Part shown: piece after piece, positions 55,609-64,000 of the stretch
Layout: each line of letters opens with the position of its first letter
Numbering within the stretch: the stretch's first letter is position 1
NCBI GenBank assembly: GCA_944326945.1
Contig: CALVFY010000002.1
Location: 85,274-149,273 of the forward strand
Direction: 5' to 3'
Length of the DNA: 64,000 nucleotides
DNA from: an uncultured Rikenellaceae bacterium
Lineage (GTDB): Bacteria > Bacteroidota > Bacteroidia > Bacteroidales > Rikenellaceae
Notes under the pieces: generated by a model
Told to the model about the DNA's origin: nothing
Database searches by the model: none
What the model saw: the letters and a program-made list of their open reading frames with translations, nothing else
Program-made: the position numbers and the translations under genes

Positions 55609-57237
55609 ATGAAAACGATAAAGAAAATATTTTTAGGTATTTGGGTGTTGTTTTCAGTATCATGTTCTTTGCTGGAAACAGAACCTTATGATTTTGTTTC
55701 GCCTGATATGTATTATAATACTGAAGAGGAATTGAATATAGCTCTTAACGGAGTTTATGCTACGCTGGCCAATTCATCTTTGTATGGTGATAATATGTTG
55801 GGACGTATGGGGTTATCTGCAGATATTGGTTATGAGAGTTATTCGTCAGACTTGAGTACGGTAGGTGATTATTCTGTATCACCTGCAGATCCTAAAATTC
55901 TTAATTATTGGCGTGATTTATATGCAGGTATTGGAAGAGCTAATATGCTACTTAAATATATTAATAAGCCTATTATGGATTCGGATACACGTGATAATAT
56001 TTATGGTCAAGCACTTTTCTTAAGGGCTTTTTATCATTTTTTGTTAGTTGTTCGTTTTCATAATATTCCGTTAATTTTGACAGTTCCAGAGAATCATAAT
56101 GTAGAACATATGCAGATTCCGCAGAGTAGCATGCGCGAGGTATATTTAAAAATTATTGAGGACATGGAAACCTCTGCAAAATTGGTCGCAGATGCTGCCG
56201 ATATACGTTCTCCTGGACGTGTTTCTAAATCCACGGTTAATGGTATGTTATCTCGTGTGGCGTTAAATATGGCGGGATACCCTCTTTATGAACCCGGAAT
56301 GTATGCAAAGGCTAAAAAGTATGCACAGGAAGTTATCAAGACAGGAACTCATGCATTGAATCCTTCTTACGAAGCACATTTTTTATCTTATCTTGAAGAT
56401 CGTTATGATGTTTCAGAAAGCCTTTTTGAAGTGGAATTTTATGGCAATAATGAAGGTACCTATACAACGACTGCCGGTAGAGTAGGTCGTAATAATGGTA
56501 TTTTGTGTACTGAAACAACAATGTTGCCAAGTGGTAAAACTTTGGTTGAGACATACGGCTATTCAATAGCCACTCATCGTGCAACACCATATTATTATGA
56601 TTTGTTTGGAGATGGTGATTTACGTCGAGATTGGACCATTGCACCTTATACCTATAATTCTACTACAGGTGAGAAAACATATGCAAAATCGACAAATATT
56701 TGGATTCGTTGCTGCGGTAAATTCCGTCGTGAATATGAAGCTTCTTCTGATCGGTCAGGGAATTATACGCATATTAATTTCCCATTATTACGTTATTCGG
56801 ATGTTTTGCTTATGTGGGCAGAAGGTGTTGCTGCAGATCCGGAAAATAATGATGCAGGAGAGTTGATGCAGGCTTATGAATATGTTAATCAGGTGCGTCG
56901 TCGTGGCTATGGTTTGGATATTAATACTGCGAATGCAGATGTTGATTTAGTAGTTATAGATAAGACAACTCTTTTGCAGCATATTAAAGAGGAACGTGCA
57001 CGAGAATTGGGTTTTGAATTATTACGTAAAGACGATTTGGTACGTTGGGGAGATTTTGCAAAGCAGATGCAACTGGTGAAGTTACAAACAGATCAGATTA
57101 ATCCTAGCTATAGTTCTTATTATTATACATCAGCAAGAAATTATTATGGGAATGCTTCTGCTCGTGATATTGTTTGGCCAATCCCGACTTACGAATTAGG
57201 CGTAAATCGAGAGTTAGTGCAAAATCAAGGATGGTAG
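55609..57237 (+). CDS. SusD/RagB family surface glycan-binding lipoprotein
   Basis: 542 residues from ATG 55609 (an in-frame TTG at 55591 is less likely). Lipobox FSVSC with Cys19. The usual tetratricopeptide-like fold is suggested by AQALFLRAFYHFLLVVRFHN-type helix and LLMWAEGVA, RARELGFELLRKDDLVRWG near the end. Partner of the SusC upstream. Confidence 0.96.
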   Translation: MKTIKKIFLGIWVLFSVSCSLLETEPYDFVSPDMYYNTEEELNIALNGVYATLANSSLYGDNMLGRMGLSADIGYESYSSDLSTVGDYSVSPADPKILNYWRDLYAGIGRANMLLKYINKPIMDSDTRDNIYGQALFLRAFYHFLLVVRFHNIPLILTVPENHNVEHMQIPQSSMREVYLKIIEDMETSAKLVADAADIRSPGRVSKSTVNGMLSRVALNMAGYPLYEPGMYAKAKKYAQEVIKTGTHALNPSYEAHFLSYLEDRYDVSESLFEVEFYGNNEGTYTTTAGRVGRNNGILCTETTMLPSGKTLVETYGYSIATHRATPYYYDLFGDGDLRRDWTIAPYTYNSTTGEKTYAKSTNIWIRCCGKFRREYEASSDRSGNYTHINFPLLRYSDVLLMWAEGVAADPENNDAGELMQAYEYVNQVRRRGYGLDINTANADVDLVVIDKTTLLQHIKEERARELGFELLRKDDLVRWGDFAKQMQLVKLQTDQINPSYSSYYYTSARNYYGNASARDIVWPIPTYELGVNRELVQNQGW

Positions 57238-57257
57238 AATTTTAAATGTAAGAAAAT

Positions 57258-58238
57258 ATGAAAATTACAAGAAAAATAATGCTTATTGTGACAATAATGT
57301 CATTGGGCAGTGTGAGTTGTCGCGAACAGTTTGAGGTAGTAGATGATGTGAATTTTGATGTTACTACGAAGGCTGTAACTTTCAAAGTAGGAGAACCTGT
57401 GCGTTTTACATTTTCTGGCAATACTGATTTTATTACTTTTTATTCTGGAGAAAAGGGACATGATTATGCCTTTAAAAATAAAGATCGTATTACGGAAGGT
57501 TCTATGGTATTCTCATTTCTTACTAATACAGGTGCCGGAACTTCGGGCTTTCCTAACCCATCCGTTGTGCCGATATCATACTCAACAGATTTCTCCGGAG
57601 AATATACAGAAGAAGCAGTGCGTGCAGCAACATGGATTGATATTACAGATCAATTCACACTCCCTCAAGATACTCCTATTCAGAACGTGAGTTCTGGAGA
57701 TGTCCCCATATCATCTTATTTCCCGAATGACGAAACTCCTTTATGGTTCAGTTTCTATTATAAAGTTGCCAAGTATGATGCAACGGCAGCCAACGGCAAA
57801 GGGAATGGCCGTACGAAATGGATTTTTATTTCTCCATCTTTCAAAGGGGTCGTTGAGGGTATTTCAGAGGAAATTTATGATATTACAACATCTAATTGGC
57901 AGATAATAACAACCTCTTCGTATGATACAGAAAAACCGGCAGATCATCCTAATGTTGATTTGAGGGGCAAAAAAATCACAATGTTAGCAACATATAGGCC
58001 TTCTGGCGATCGAGAAGCGTGGGCTATCTGCGGGCCGATTTATCGTCAAGATGTTGAAGTGAACGAAGGGCCTGATTTAGGTGTTGGCATTAAAGCAATG
58101 GCCGATGCAATGTTATCCTCGTATGAATATACTTATGATACTCCAGGTGAATATACAGTGACATTTGTAGCTCGTAATGCTAATGTATATGCTCACAAAG
58201 AGTCTGTTAAGAGTATAAAGATTAGAATCCAAGAGTAG
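57258..58238 (+). CDS. Surface lipoprotein, DUF5017-like, candidate glycan-binding protein
   Basis: 326 residues with lipobox GSVSC (Cys21) followed by acidic residues. An N-terminal Ig/PKD-like unit includes FKVGEPVRFTFSGN and FITFYSGEKGHDY, a pattern I associate with DUF5017 proteins that follow SusD. A C-terminal PKD-like strand EYTVTFVARNANVYAHKES is also visible. The position right after SusD suggests a surface glycan-binding protein. The family call is from memory, not a search. Confidence 0.75.
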   Translation: MKITRKIMLIVTIMSLGSVSCREQFEVVDDVNFDVTTKAVTFKVGEPVRFTFSGNTDFITFYSGEKGHDYAFKNKDRITEGSMVFSFLTNTGAGTSGFPNPSVVPISYSTDFSGEYTEEAVRAATWIDITDQFTLPQDTPIQNVSSGDVPISSYFPNDETPLWFSFYYKVAKYDATAANGKGNGRTKWIFISPSFKGVVEGISEEIYDITTSNWQIITTSSYDTEKPADHPNVDLRGKKITMLATYRPSGDREAWAICGPIYRQDVEVNEGPDLGVGIKAMADAMLSSYEYTYDTPGEYTVTFVARNANVYAHKESVKSIKIRIQE

Positions 58239-58256
58239 GATCTATAGAGAGGATCT

Positions 58257-58289
58257 TTTGCTATATGCTGACTTTACAAAGTATTTTTG
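58257..58289 (+). promoter_or_regulatory. Internal promoter of the PUL
   Basis: -33 TTTG at 58257-58260, 21 bp, -7 TATTTTTG at 58282-58289, in a 90-bp gap ahead of the last PUL gene. It suggests separate transcription of that gene. Confidence 0.5.
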
Positions 58290-58329
58290 TGAATGAGCAA
58301 TGAAAATTTAGTCACGTAGAAATAACTTT

Positions 58330-59946
58330 ATGATAACCATGAAAAACAATATTAATAGTATATTTTTACTTTTTGTAGTACTTTTATTTTTATCGTGTGA
58401 AAAAAATGAAGGTAGTGCGGAACTTCCTGTGCCGACAGGGACTATAGAAGTACGAGGACAACTGATCGATGTTCGAATGATCTCCGTTGGTGAAAATGTT
58501 TTTCCTCAGCATGAGGGTTTTGTTATTGATCAAACAATGGCTGATTTATTTGAATCATCGACCTCTTATGCTGTCAGTTTGCTGAAATCCAGAGGTGTCG
58601 AAGCTTTTCGTTGTGGTAATCCGGGACAAATTATATTGGCTATAGATGTTCCGAAACTCAATGTTGAAGGATGGCAGTCCGAGGCTCAAAGTTTTCAATT
58701 GGGGGAAATAACGTATTATCTATATTCGTATCATTATACACAGGTTAATCAATGGGTAGAAGTGCCTAATCCTGCAGAACGAAAGCATTCTACTTTACTT
58801 TTTGGTAATAATATACAAGTAGGTAACCTCCCTGTTTATGGGACCGTGATTGCACAAACTCCGGAATTGAGACAAGGAATGATTGACAATGTATGTATGA
58901 CTATTCTCCCTAACGGTACTTATCTTGCTTCTTGTACGGGATGTTCTCAGGTTCCCGATAAGGGCGTTTCGCTTTTTCTTTCAGATGACAAAGGTAAAAG
59001 TTGGCGCATTCTTTCACATGACAATCTTGATGTTAACGGTATTGCGGGAGGACATAATCTCTTTGTCCATAAAGGAGTACTTTATATGTTAGGAGTTGGA
59101 GTTAATGGACAAAATATACTTATCTCCCGTTCAGAGGATAATGGGCGTACGTGGTCATATCCACAGGATGCTTTGAGCGGAGTATTAAAACAAGGCGTGT
59201 TCACTTCTTCTTCAATGCCTGTTGTGGTTGGTAATGGCCGTATTTGGCGATCAATGGAAAGCATTGATAATGGAGAAAAAAGTGTTTTTGTGATCTCTGC
59301 ACCCGAAGATTCGAATCTTTTGGAGGCAAAGAATTGGACAGCTACGAATTCTGTTCAAGGAACAATTCCGGATGGTTCTGATTGGTTATTTAATGACAGG
59401 TTCCCCATTACCGAAATTAGTGAAGGAAATATGGTGGTCACTCCAGATGGAAAGTTGTACAACATTTTAAGTGCGCATAGCAACGAAACAAGTTTGGCTG
59501 CTGCACGAGCCAAGGTGGTTAATGAAACTACGATGACACTTTCATCTCAATATGATATGATTCAGTTTCCTGGTGGAGGGAAAAAATTTACAATTCGTTA
59601 TGATGAGAAAAGTCAACGTTTTTGGGCTATCACTAATCCTGCATCGACAAACGAGGGAACGAAACATGATGGAATTTATAATAATAGAATGCCATATGAT
59701 TTGATTCGGAATAGAATGGTACTTTGTTACTCAACAGATTTATCATTGTGGATTCAATATAAAGAAGTTGTGTCGGATAATGATCCATTTTTTCATGGAT
59801 TTCAGTATGCAGATTGGATGATTGACGGGGATGATATTGTAATAGTTGCCCGGGTGGCGGCTCCTGAAAAGCGAGGATTACCTCAAACTCAGTCAACTAC
59901 GAATTTTATGAGTTTTTTTCGATTGCGTAATTTTCGCACCCTATAA
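58330..59946 (+). CDS. Surface lipoprotein with sialidase-like propeller, paralogue of the 51113 gene
   Basis: 538 residues (or 535 from the second ATG at 58339). Lipobox LFLSC with Cys23. An N-terminal domain of about 140 residues without a recognised family precedes the propeller (about 170-538) with Asp boxes SDDKGKSW (218-225) and SEDNGRTW (268-275). The propeller aligns with that of the 51113 protein, for example GGKKFTIRYD and SEGNMVV. His61-Asp62 of the other protein are Cys202-Thr203 here and His150 is Thr292, while both Glu and the Arg are kept. It may bind rather than cut glycan. Confidence 0.78.
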   Translation: MITMKNNINSIFLLFVVLLFLSCEKNEGSAELPVPTGTIEVRGQLIDVRMISVGENVFPQHEGFVIDQTMADLFESSTSYAVSLLKSRGVEAFRCGNPGQIILAIDVPKLNVEGWQSEAQSFQLGEITYYLYSYHYTQVNQWVEVPNPAERKHSTLLFGNNIQVGNLPVYGTVIAQTPELRQGMIDNVCMTILPNGTYLASCTGCSQVPDKGVSLFLSDDKGKSWRILSHDNLDVNGIAGGHNLFVHKGVLYMLGVGVNGQNILISRSEDNGRTWSYPQDALSGVLKQGVFTSSSMPVVVGNGRIWRSMESIDNGEKSVFVISAPEDSNLLEAKNWTATNSVQGTIPDGSDWLFNDRFPITEISEGNMVVTPDGKLYNILSAHSNETSLAAARAKVVNETTMTLSSQYDMIQFPGGGKKFTIRYDEKSQRFWAITNPASTNEGTKHDGIYNNRMPYDLIRNRMVLCYSTDLSLWIQYKEVVSDNDPFFHGFQYADWMIDGDDIVIVARVAAPEKRGLPQTQSTTNFMSFFRLRNFRTL

Positions 59947-59967
59947 ATATTATATATAACGAATTTA

Positions 59968-60007
59968 TTTCAAAAAAGCCTTGCTTTTTGCAAGGCTTTT
60001 TTTTGAA
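59968..60007. terminator. Bidirectional terminator between the PUL and the ATP synthase operon
   Basis: Arms AAAAAAGCCTTGC and GCAAGGCTTTTTT around a 5-base loop, with T-runs on both strands. It closes the PUL on the right. Confidence 0.9.
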
Positions 60008-60025
60008 ATAATGAGATAGTGTTCT

Positions 60026-60907
60026 TTATTGTGCCGAACCGCTCATGATGTCGAGCAATTCGTTGGTAATAGCCTGTTGACGAGTCTTGTTGTATTGGAC
60101 GGTAAGGTCTTGCAACAGTTCATCTGCATTATCCGTTGCCAATTGCATTGCCATCGTTCGGGCTGCATGTTCTGCGGCACTCGAATCGAGTAACATAGTA
60201 AAGATTTTCAGACTTAATACCATGGGAAGCATAGTGCGAACCAGTTCATCTCGTGGCGGTTCCAGAATATAATCCGGTTGGATATTCCATTTTCCATGTT
60301 CTTCTTTTGCTTCCGTTTTGATCTCTTCGATCGGAAGATAAGTCGAATGAGTCATGATTTGTACCGCTGTACTCTTGAAGTGGTTGTAAATCAGATCCAC
60401 CTTGCTTACCTCTCCCGAAACGAATAGTTGCATCAGACGATGGGCCAGTTCGGCAGCTCCTTTGTAGTCGGGCTTGTCCGAAAGGTGTTGGAAATCTCCT
60501 TGCGGTTCGAATCCCTCTTTTTTGACTGCATCGTAGATTTTACGCCCTACCGGAAAGATCAGAATATCTTTACGATCCAATTTTCCGTAATCTTCATGTA
60601 GAACCGAATGTAATTTCCGGATGACATTGGCATTGAAGGCTCCGCAGAGCGACGAATTGGAGGAAACGGCCACGATGGCAATGCGTTTCACCTCGCGTCG
60701 TGCGATGTAGGGCGAGTCTATCGTATCGTCCGAAGAGAGCAGGCCGGCCAACATCGCATTCAGTTTACGTTCGTATGGCAACATGTTTTCGATAGCACCC
60801 TGGGCTTTATGTAACTTGGCTGATGCAATCATCCGCATAGCCGAAGTGATTTTCCAGATGCTGTTGACTGACGTGATCCTTCCTTTTATCTCCTTCAGTG
60901 ACGACAT
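60026..60907 (-). CDS. atpG: ATP synthase gamma subunit
   Basis: Central rotor shaft of F1. 293 residues. N-terminal helix SLKEIKGRITSVNSIWKIT and C-terminal AMQLATDNADELLQDLTVQYNKTRQQAIT are characteristic. Last gene of the leftward ATP synthase operon; beta and epsilon genes do not follow, so they lie elsewhere, probably upstream of atpB as in other Bacteroidota. Confidence 0.97.
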   Translation of the reverse strand: MSSLKEIKGRITSVNSIWKITSAMRMIASAKLHKAQGAIENMLPYERKLNAMLAGLLSSDDTIDSPYIARREVKRIAIVAVSSNSSLCGAFNANVIRKLHSVLHEDYGKLDRKDILIFPVGRKIYDAVKKEGFEPQGDFQHLSDKPDYKGAAELAHRLMQLFVSGEVSKVDLIYNHFKSTAVQIMTHSTYLPIEEIKTEAKEEHGKWNIQPDYILEPPRDELVRTMLPMVLSLKIFTMLLDSSAAEHAARTMAMQLATDNADELLQDLTVQYNKTRQQAITNELLDIMSGSAQ

Positions 60908-60913
60908 AATATA

Positions 60914-62491
60914 CTATTTTTTGAGTGCTTTAGTTACAGCCTCTGCCGTTTCTTCGATTTTGGCTGTTACTTTATCGTCCAGAACTCCACTACGTAGCAG
61001 TTCGTACTCTTCACACTGGGTAAAGGCATTCAGGAATTTGGCTTCGAATTCCTGTACCTGGTCCAATTCAACCTCTTTCAACAGACCGTGAGTACCGCAA
61101 TACAATACGGCTATTTGTTGGGCGACCGGCATAGGTGAATATTGAGGTTGAATCAACAGTCGAGTATTTTTACGACCACGGTCGATAGTGAGGGCTGTTA
61201 CGGGGTCCATATCTCCACCGAACTTGGTGAACGATTCCAATTCCCGGTATTGAGCCTGATCGATCTTCAACATACCGGCTACTTTTTTCATCGCCTTGAT
61301 CTGGGCATTACCTCCCACACGAGATACGGAAATACCTACGTTGATTGCCGGACGATTACCTTGGTTGAACAAGTCGGTATCCAGGAATATCTGACCGTCC
61401 GTGATGGAGATCACATTGGTCGGGATATAGGCAGCCACGTCTCCTGCCTGGGTTTCGATGATAGGCAGTGCCGTGAGCGATCCACCTCCTCTGACTTTTC
61501 CTTTCAGGCTTTCCGGCAGATCGTTCATCTCCTGGGCCACCTCCTGTTGGTTGATGATCTTGGCGGCTCGTTCCAGCAGACGTGAGTGCAGATAGAAAAT
61601 ATCACCCGGATAGGCTTCTCGACCTGAGGGTCGTCTCAGAATCAGCGAAACCTCTCGATAGGCTACGGCTTGTTTCGAAAGGTCGTCATATACGACCAGC
61701 GCATGACGGCCTGTGTCGCGGAAATATTCACCGATTGCAGCTCCCGCAAAGGGTGCAAAATACTGCATGGCTGCAGGATCGGATGCTGTTGCGGCTACGA
61801 CTACCGTATAATCCATCGCACCCTTTTCTTTAAGGGTATTGACGATTGTAGCAACGGTCGAACCCTTTTGTCCGATCGCTACATAGATACAATATACCGG
61901 ATCACCCTCTTCAAAATTGGTGCGTTGGTTGAGTATGGTGTCGATGGCAATAGCGGTTTTTCCGGTTTGACGGTCGCCGATGATCAGTTCTCGTTGACCG
62001 CGTCCGATTGGGATCATGGCGTCTACGGCCTTCAGTCCTGTTTGCAGGGGCTGGTTGACCGGTTGACGGAAAATCACTCCGGGGGCTTTACGTTCCAAAG
62101 GCATCTCTGTGGTCTCGCCTCCGATTTGGCCCAAACCGTCGATCGGTTCGCCCAGTGGGTTGATTACCCGTCCGAGCATCCCTTCACTCACGTTGATAGA
62201 CGCGATTCGTCCGGTACGTTTTACGATATCACCCTCTTTGATTGCATCGGTGGGACCCAGTAAAACCACGCCCACATTATCTTCTTCGAGGTTCATAACC
62301 ACGGCTTTCTCTCCGTTCTCGAATTCCAGCAGTTCGTTGGCCTCGGCATTTTGCAATCCGTAGATACGCGCCACGCCGTCGCTCACCTGAAGCACGGTAC
62401 CTACCTCTTCGAACTTGAGTTTGGTATTGATGCCCTCCAACTGCTTAAGCAGTACTTCAGATACCTCGCTTGCTTTTAAACTCTCAGACAT
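60914..62491 (-). CDS. atpA: ATP synthase alpha subunit
   Basis: Non-catalytic nucleotide-binding subunit of F1. 525 residues. Walker [14 protein letters not shown], signature [14 protein letters not shown], and the arginine finger region are present. Six bases before atpG. Confidence 0.98.
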   Translation of the reverse strand: MSESLKASEVSEVLLKQLEGINTKLKFEEVGTVLQVSDGVARIYGLQNAEANELLEFENGEKAVVMNLEEDNVGVVLLGPTDAIKEGDIVKRTGRIASINVSEGMLGRVINPLGEPIDGLGQIGGETTEMPLERKAPGVIFRQPVNQPLQTGLKAVDAMIPIGRGQRELIIGDRQTGKTAIAIDTILNQRTNFEEGDPVYCIYVAIGQKGSTVATIVNTLKEKGAMDYTVVVAATASDPAAMQYFAPFAGAAIGEYFRDTGRHALVVYDDLSKQAVAYREVSLILRRPSGREAYPGDIFYLHSRLLERAAKIINQQEVAQEMNDLPESLKGKVRGGGSLTALPIIETQAGDVAAYIPTNVISITDGQIFLDTDLFNQGNRPAINVGISVSRVGGNAQIKAMKKVAGMLKIDQAQYRELESFTKFGGDMDPVTALTIDRGRKNTRLLIQPQYSPMPVAQQIAVLYCGTHGLLKEVELDQVQEFEAKFLNAFTQCEEYELLRSGVLDDKVTAKIEETAEAVTKALKK

Positions 62492-62514
62492 ACAATTCGC
62501 TCTTTACTATGGGA

Positions 62515-63069
62515 TCATACGATCCGCTTGTTCTTTTCTATAAATTGCTTTCGGATATCGGCCAATTGCGATATGACCGAAGCATCCAATCGCCGGAAAT
62601 CTATCTCGAAGATGAAGCCTCCTATGATTTTGGGATTGACCTTCGTCTTTAATTCCATGGTGCCGTGAGTACGCGAAGTGACAAGTTCCTTGATTCGGTT
62701 TACCACCTCTTGATCGACAGCAACGGCCGCTTCGAGACTTCCTACGCTGATATTGTTCGCCTTTCGGTAGAACTCCTGGTACATCAGGGCGATGGATTGC
62801 AGATACTCTTCGCGATGGTTCTCCAATACCAGATCGACAAAACGTTCGGTTTCCTTGCTTACTTTGGTCCCGATAGCACTATGGATCAACTTTTTCTTGT
62901 CCTCGACGGAAAGAATTGGATTGTTCAGTGTGGGACGCAGGGCCGGTTCAACGGAAAAACTGTGTGACAGATTTTCCATCTCCTCGCAGACCTGTTTTGC
63001 CGTCGATCGGATTTGGGCGAATTCCAGCAAAGCTTTGGCGTAGCGCGAAGGAATGATTCCTGCATTCAT
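62515..63069 (-). CDS. atpH: ATP synthase delta subunit
   Basis: Stator connector between F1 and the b subunits. 184 residues; the start AGIIPSRYAKALLEFA and C-terminal TKVNPKIIGGFIFEIDFRRL are typical. Between atpF and atpA. Confidence 0.95.
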   Translation of the reverse strand: MNAGIIPSRYAKALLEFAQIRSTAKQVCEEMENLSHSFSVEPALRPTLNNPILSVEDKKKLIHSAIGTKVSKETERFVDLVLENHREEYLQSIALMYQEFYRKANNISVGSLEAAVAVDQEVVNRIKELVTSRTHGTMELKTKVNPKIIGGFIFEIDFRRLDASVISQLADIRKQFIEKNKRIV

Positions 63070-63075
63070 GGCTTA

Positions 63076-63576
63076 TTAGGCTTTAGGTGCATGAATTTCA
63101 TTCAGCATACGTTCGATCATTGCCATTTGGTCTTCCGGGTCTTTCAGTTGGGCCCGAATCACCTTTTCTGCAATGTCGACCGAAAGTACGACTATTTGAC
63201 TACGCACTTCGGCAATAGCGGCTTCTTTCTCGATTTGGATCTGTTTTTTCGCTTCGTCCAGCTCTTTTTGAGCCTCTTTACGGGCCTCTTCTTTGGCTTC
63301 TGCGATCATCTTTTCCCGAGTTTGAGCTGCTTCATCGAGGATTTTCATCTGTTGTTCTCGTGCCTCGGTGAGCACCGCTTCGCCTTCAGCTTTGATATTC
63401 GCCAATTGCCGATTTGCTTCCTCTGCTACCTTCATGGATTGATCGATGTACTCTTTTCGCTCGTTCACCATCTTCACGATCACGGGAAAACCCCATTTCG
63501 CGAGGATGAAGAACACCACTCCGAAAGAGAGCACCATCCAAAACAGAAGGCCTGCATCCGGTAATAACAACGACAT
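63076..63576 (-). CDS. atpF: ATP synthase b subunit
   Basis: Peripheral stalk. 166 residues with one N-terminal membrane helix (about 8-27, then [10 protein letters not shown]) and a long, highly charged coiled coil. 6 bp upstream of atpH. Confidence 0.95.
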   Translation of the reverse strand: MSLLLPDAGLLFWMVLSFGVVFFILAKWGFPVIVKMVNERKEYIDQSMKVAEEANRQLANIKAEGEAVLTEAREQQMKILDEAAQTREKMIAEAKEEARKEAQKELDEAKKQIQIEKEAAIAEVRSQIVVLSVDIAEKVIRAQLKDPEDQMAMIERMLNEIHAPKA

Positions 63577-63588
63577 AAGGCGTTCCGA

Positions 63589-63867
<279 letters not shown>

Positions 63868-63880
63868 TTATTTCTGTGTT

Positions 63881-64000
63881 TCAGTGTTGTTTGTGGGGTT
63901 CCACGCGCGACAGTCCGATAAATACGGCCGACAGCATCGTAAATACATAAGCCTGAATATATGCAACCAACAGTTCCAGGCAATTCATGAAAATGCTCAT
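63881..64000 (-). CDS. atpB: ATP synthase a subunit (C-terminal end only)
   Basis: The last 39 codons and stop; the rest lies beyond the right edge. LELLVAYIQAYVFTMLSAV is the conserved last helix of subunit a. Gene order a-c-b-delta-alpha-gamma follows. Confidence 0.85.
   Translation of the reverse strand: MSIFMNCLELLVAYIQAYVFTMLSAVFIGLSRVEPHKQH

Overview
The window is a chromosomal piece of a member of the Bacteroidota, most likely order Bacteroidales. The evidence is a SusC/SusD pair with surface lipoproteins, a complete Na+-translocating NADH:quinone reductase operon, an ATP synthase operon in the a-c-b-delta-alpha-gamma order, a long-form signal peptidase I, and repeated promoter elements of the Bacteroidota type (-7 TAnnTTTG, sometimes with -33 TTTG). 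I cannot fix the family or genus. There are no rRNA or tRNA genes, insertion sequences, integrases or CRISPR arrays. Apart from the genes cut by the window edges, no gene looks broken.

Layout. 1-1157: two tandem M23-type envelope peptidase genes (the first cut by the edge). 1273-5438: alaS and gpmI. 5881-9126: a DMT-family transporter, then a leftward trio of TatD hydrolase, TcdA-like tRNA dehydratase and a D-2-hydroxyacid dehydrogenase. 9195-10229: an isolated hydE. 10332-16261: nqrABCDEF, closed by a strong terminator. 16325-18144: nnr (NAD(P)H-hydrate repair) and a small unknown gene. 18189-20238: cupin, znuA-like and znuC-like genes without a permease gene. 20459-21340: an XRE regulator with candidate operator palindromes and an AT-rich gap. 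21340-27368: leftward HIT, small membrane protein, rsh (SpoT/Rel), recA, bcp and dnaA. 27594-29336: phosphohexomutase. 29412-38429: two leftward operons, uvrA-M16 peptidase-O-methyltransferase and dapB-lepB-yigZ-pyrB-pyrI. 38554-40488: truA and galK. 40555-44774: a triple TonB_C-domain protein, lpdA and a C69 dipeptidase. 44866-46607: a YggS-type PLP protein and a dihydroorotate-dehydrogenase-like protein.

47132-60007 is a polysaccharide utilisation locus (PUL), visibly more AT-rich than its neighbours and bounded by strong terminators: GH3 glycosidase, S1 sulfatase (serine type), a sialidase-like beta-propeller protein, SusC, SusD, a DUF5017-like lipoprotein and a second propeller protein that is a lipoprotein. 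It has no regulator gene inside or beside it. 60026-64000 is the ATP synthase operon (atpG, A, H, F, E and the end of atpB), read leftward.

How it fits together: NQR builds a sodium gradient from NADH, while the c subunit of the ATP synthase looks proton-type. Nnr repairs damaged NAD(P)H. The PUL would capture a probably sulfated glycan at the surface (SusD and two lipoproteins), import it through SusC, and desulfate and hydrolyse it in the periplasm. The points I think most worth following up are the pair of propeller paralogues in the PUL (one apparently stripped of likely active-site residues and moved to the surface), the XRE operator sites, the permease-less zinc transporter operon and the secreted protein made of three TonB C-terminal domains.
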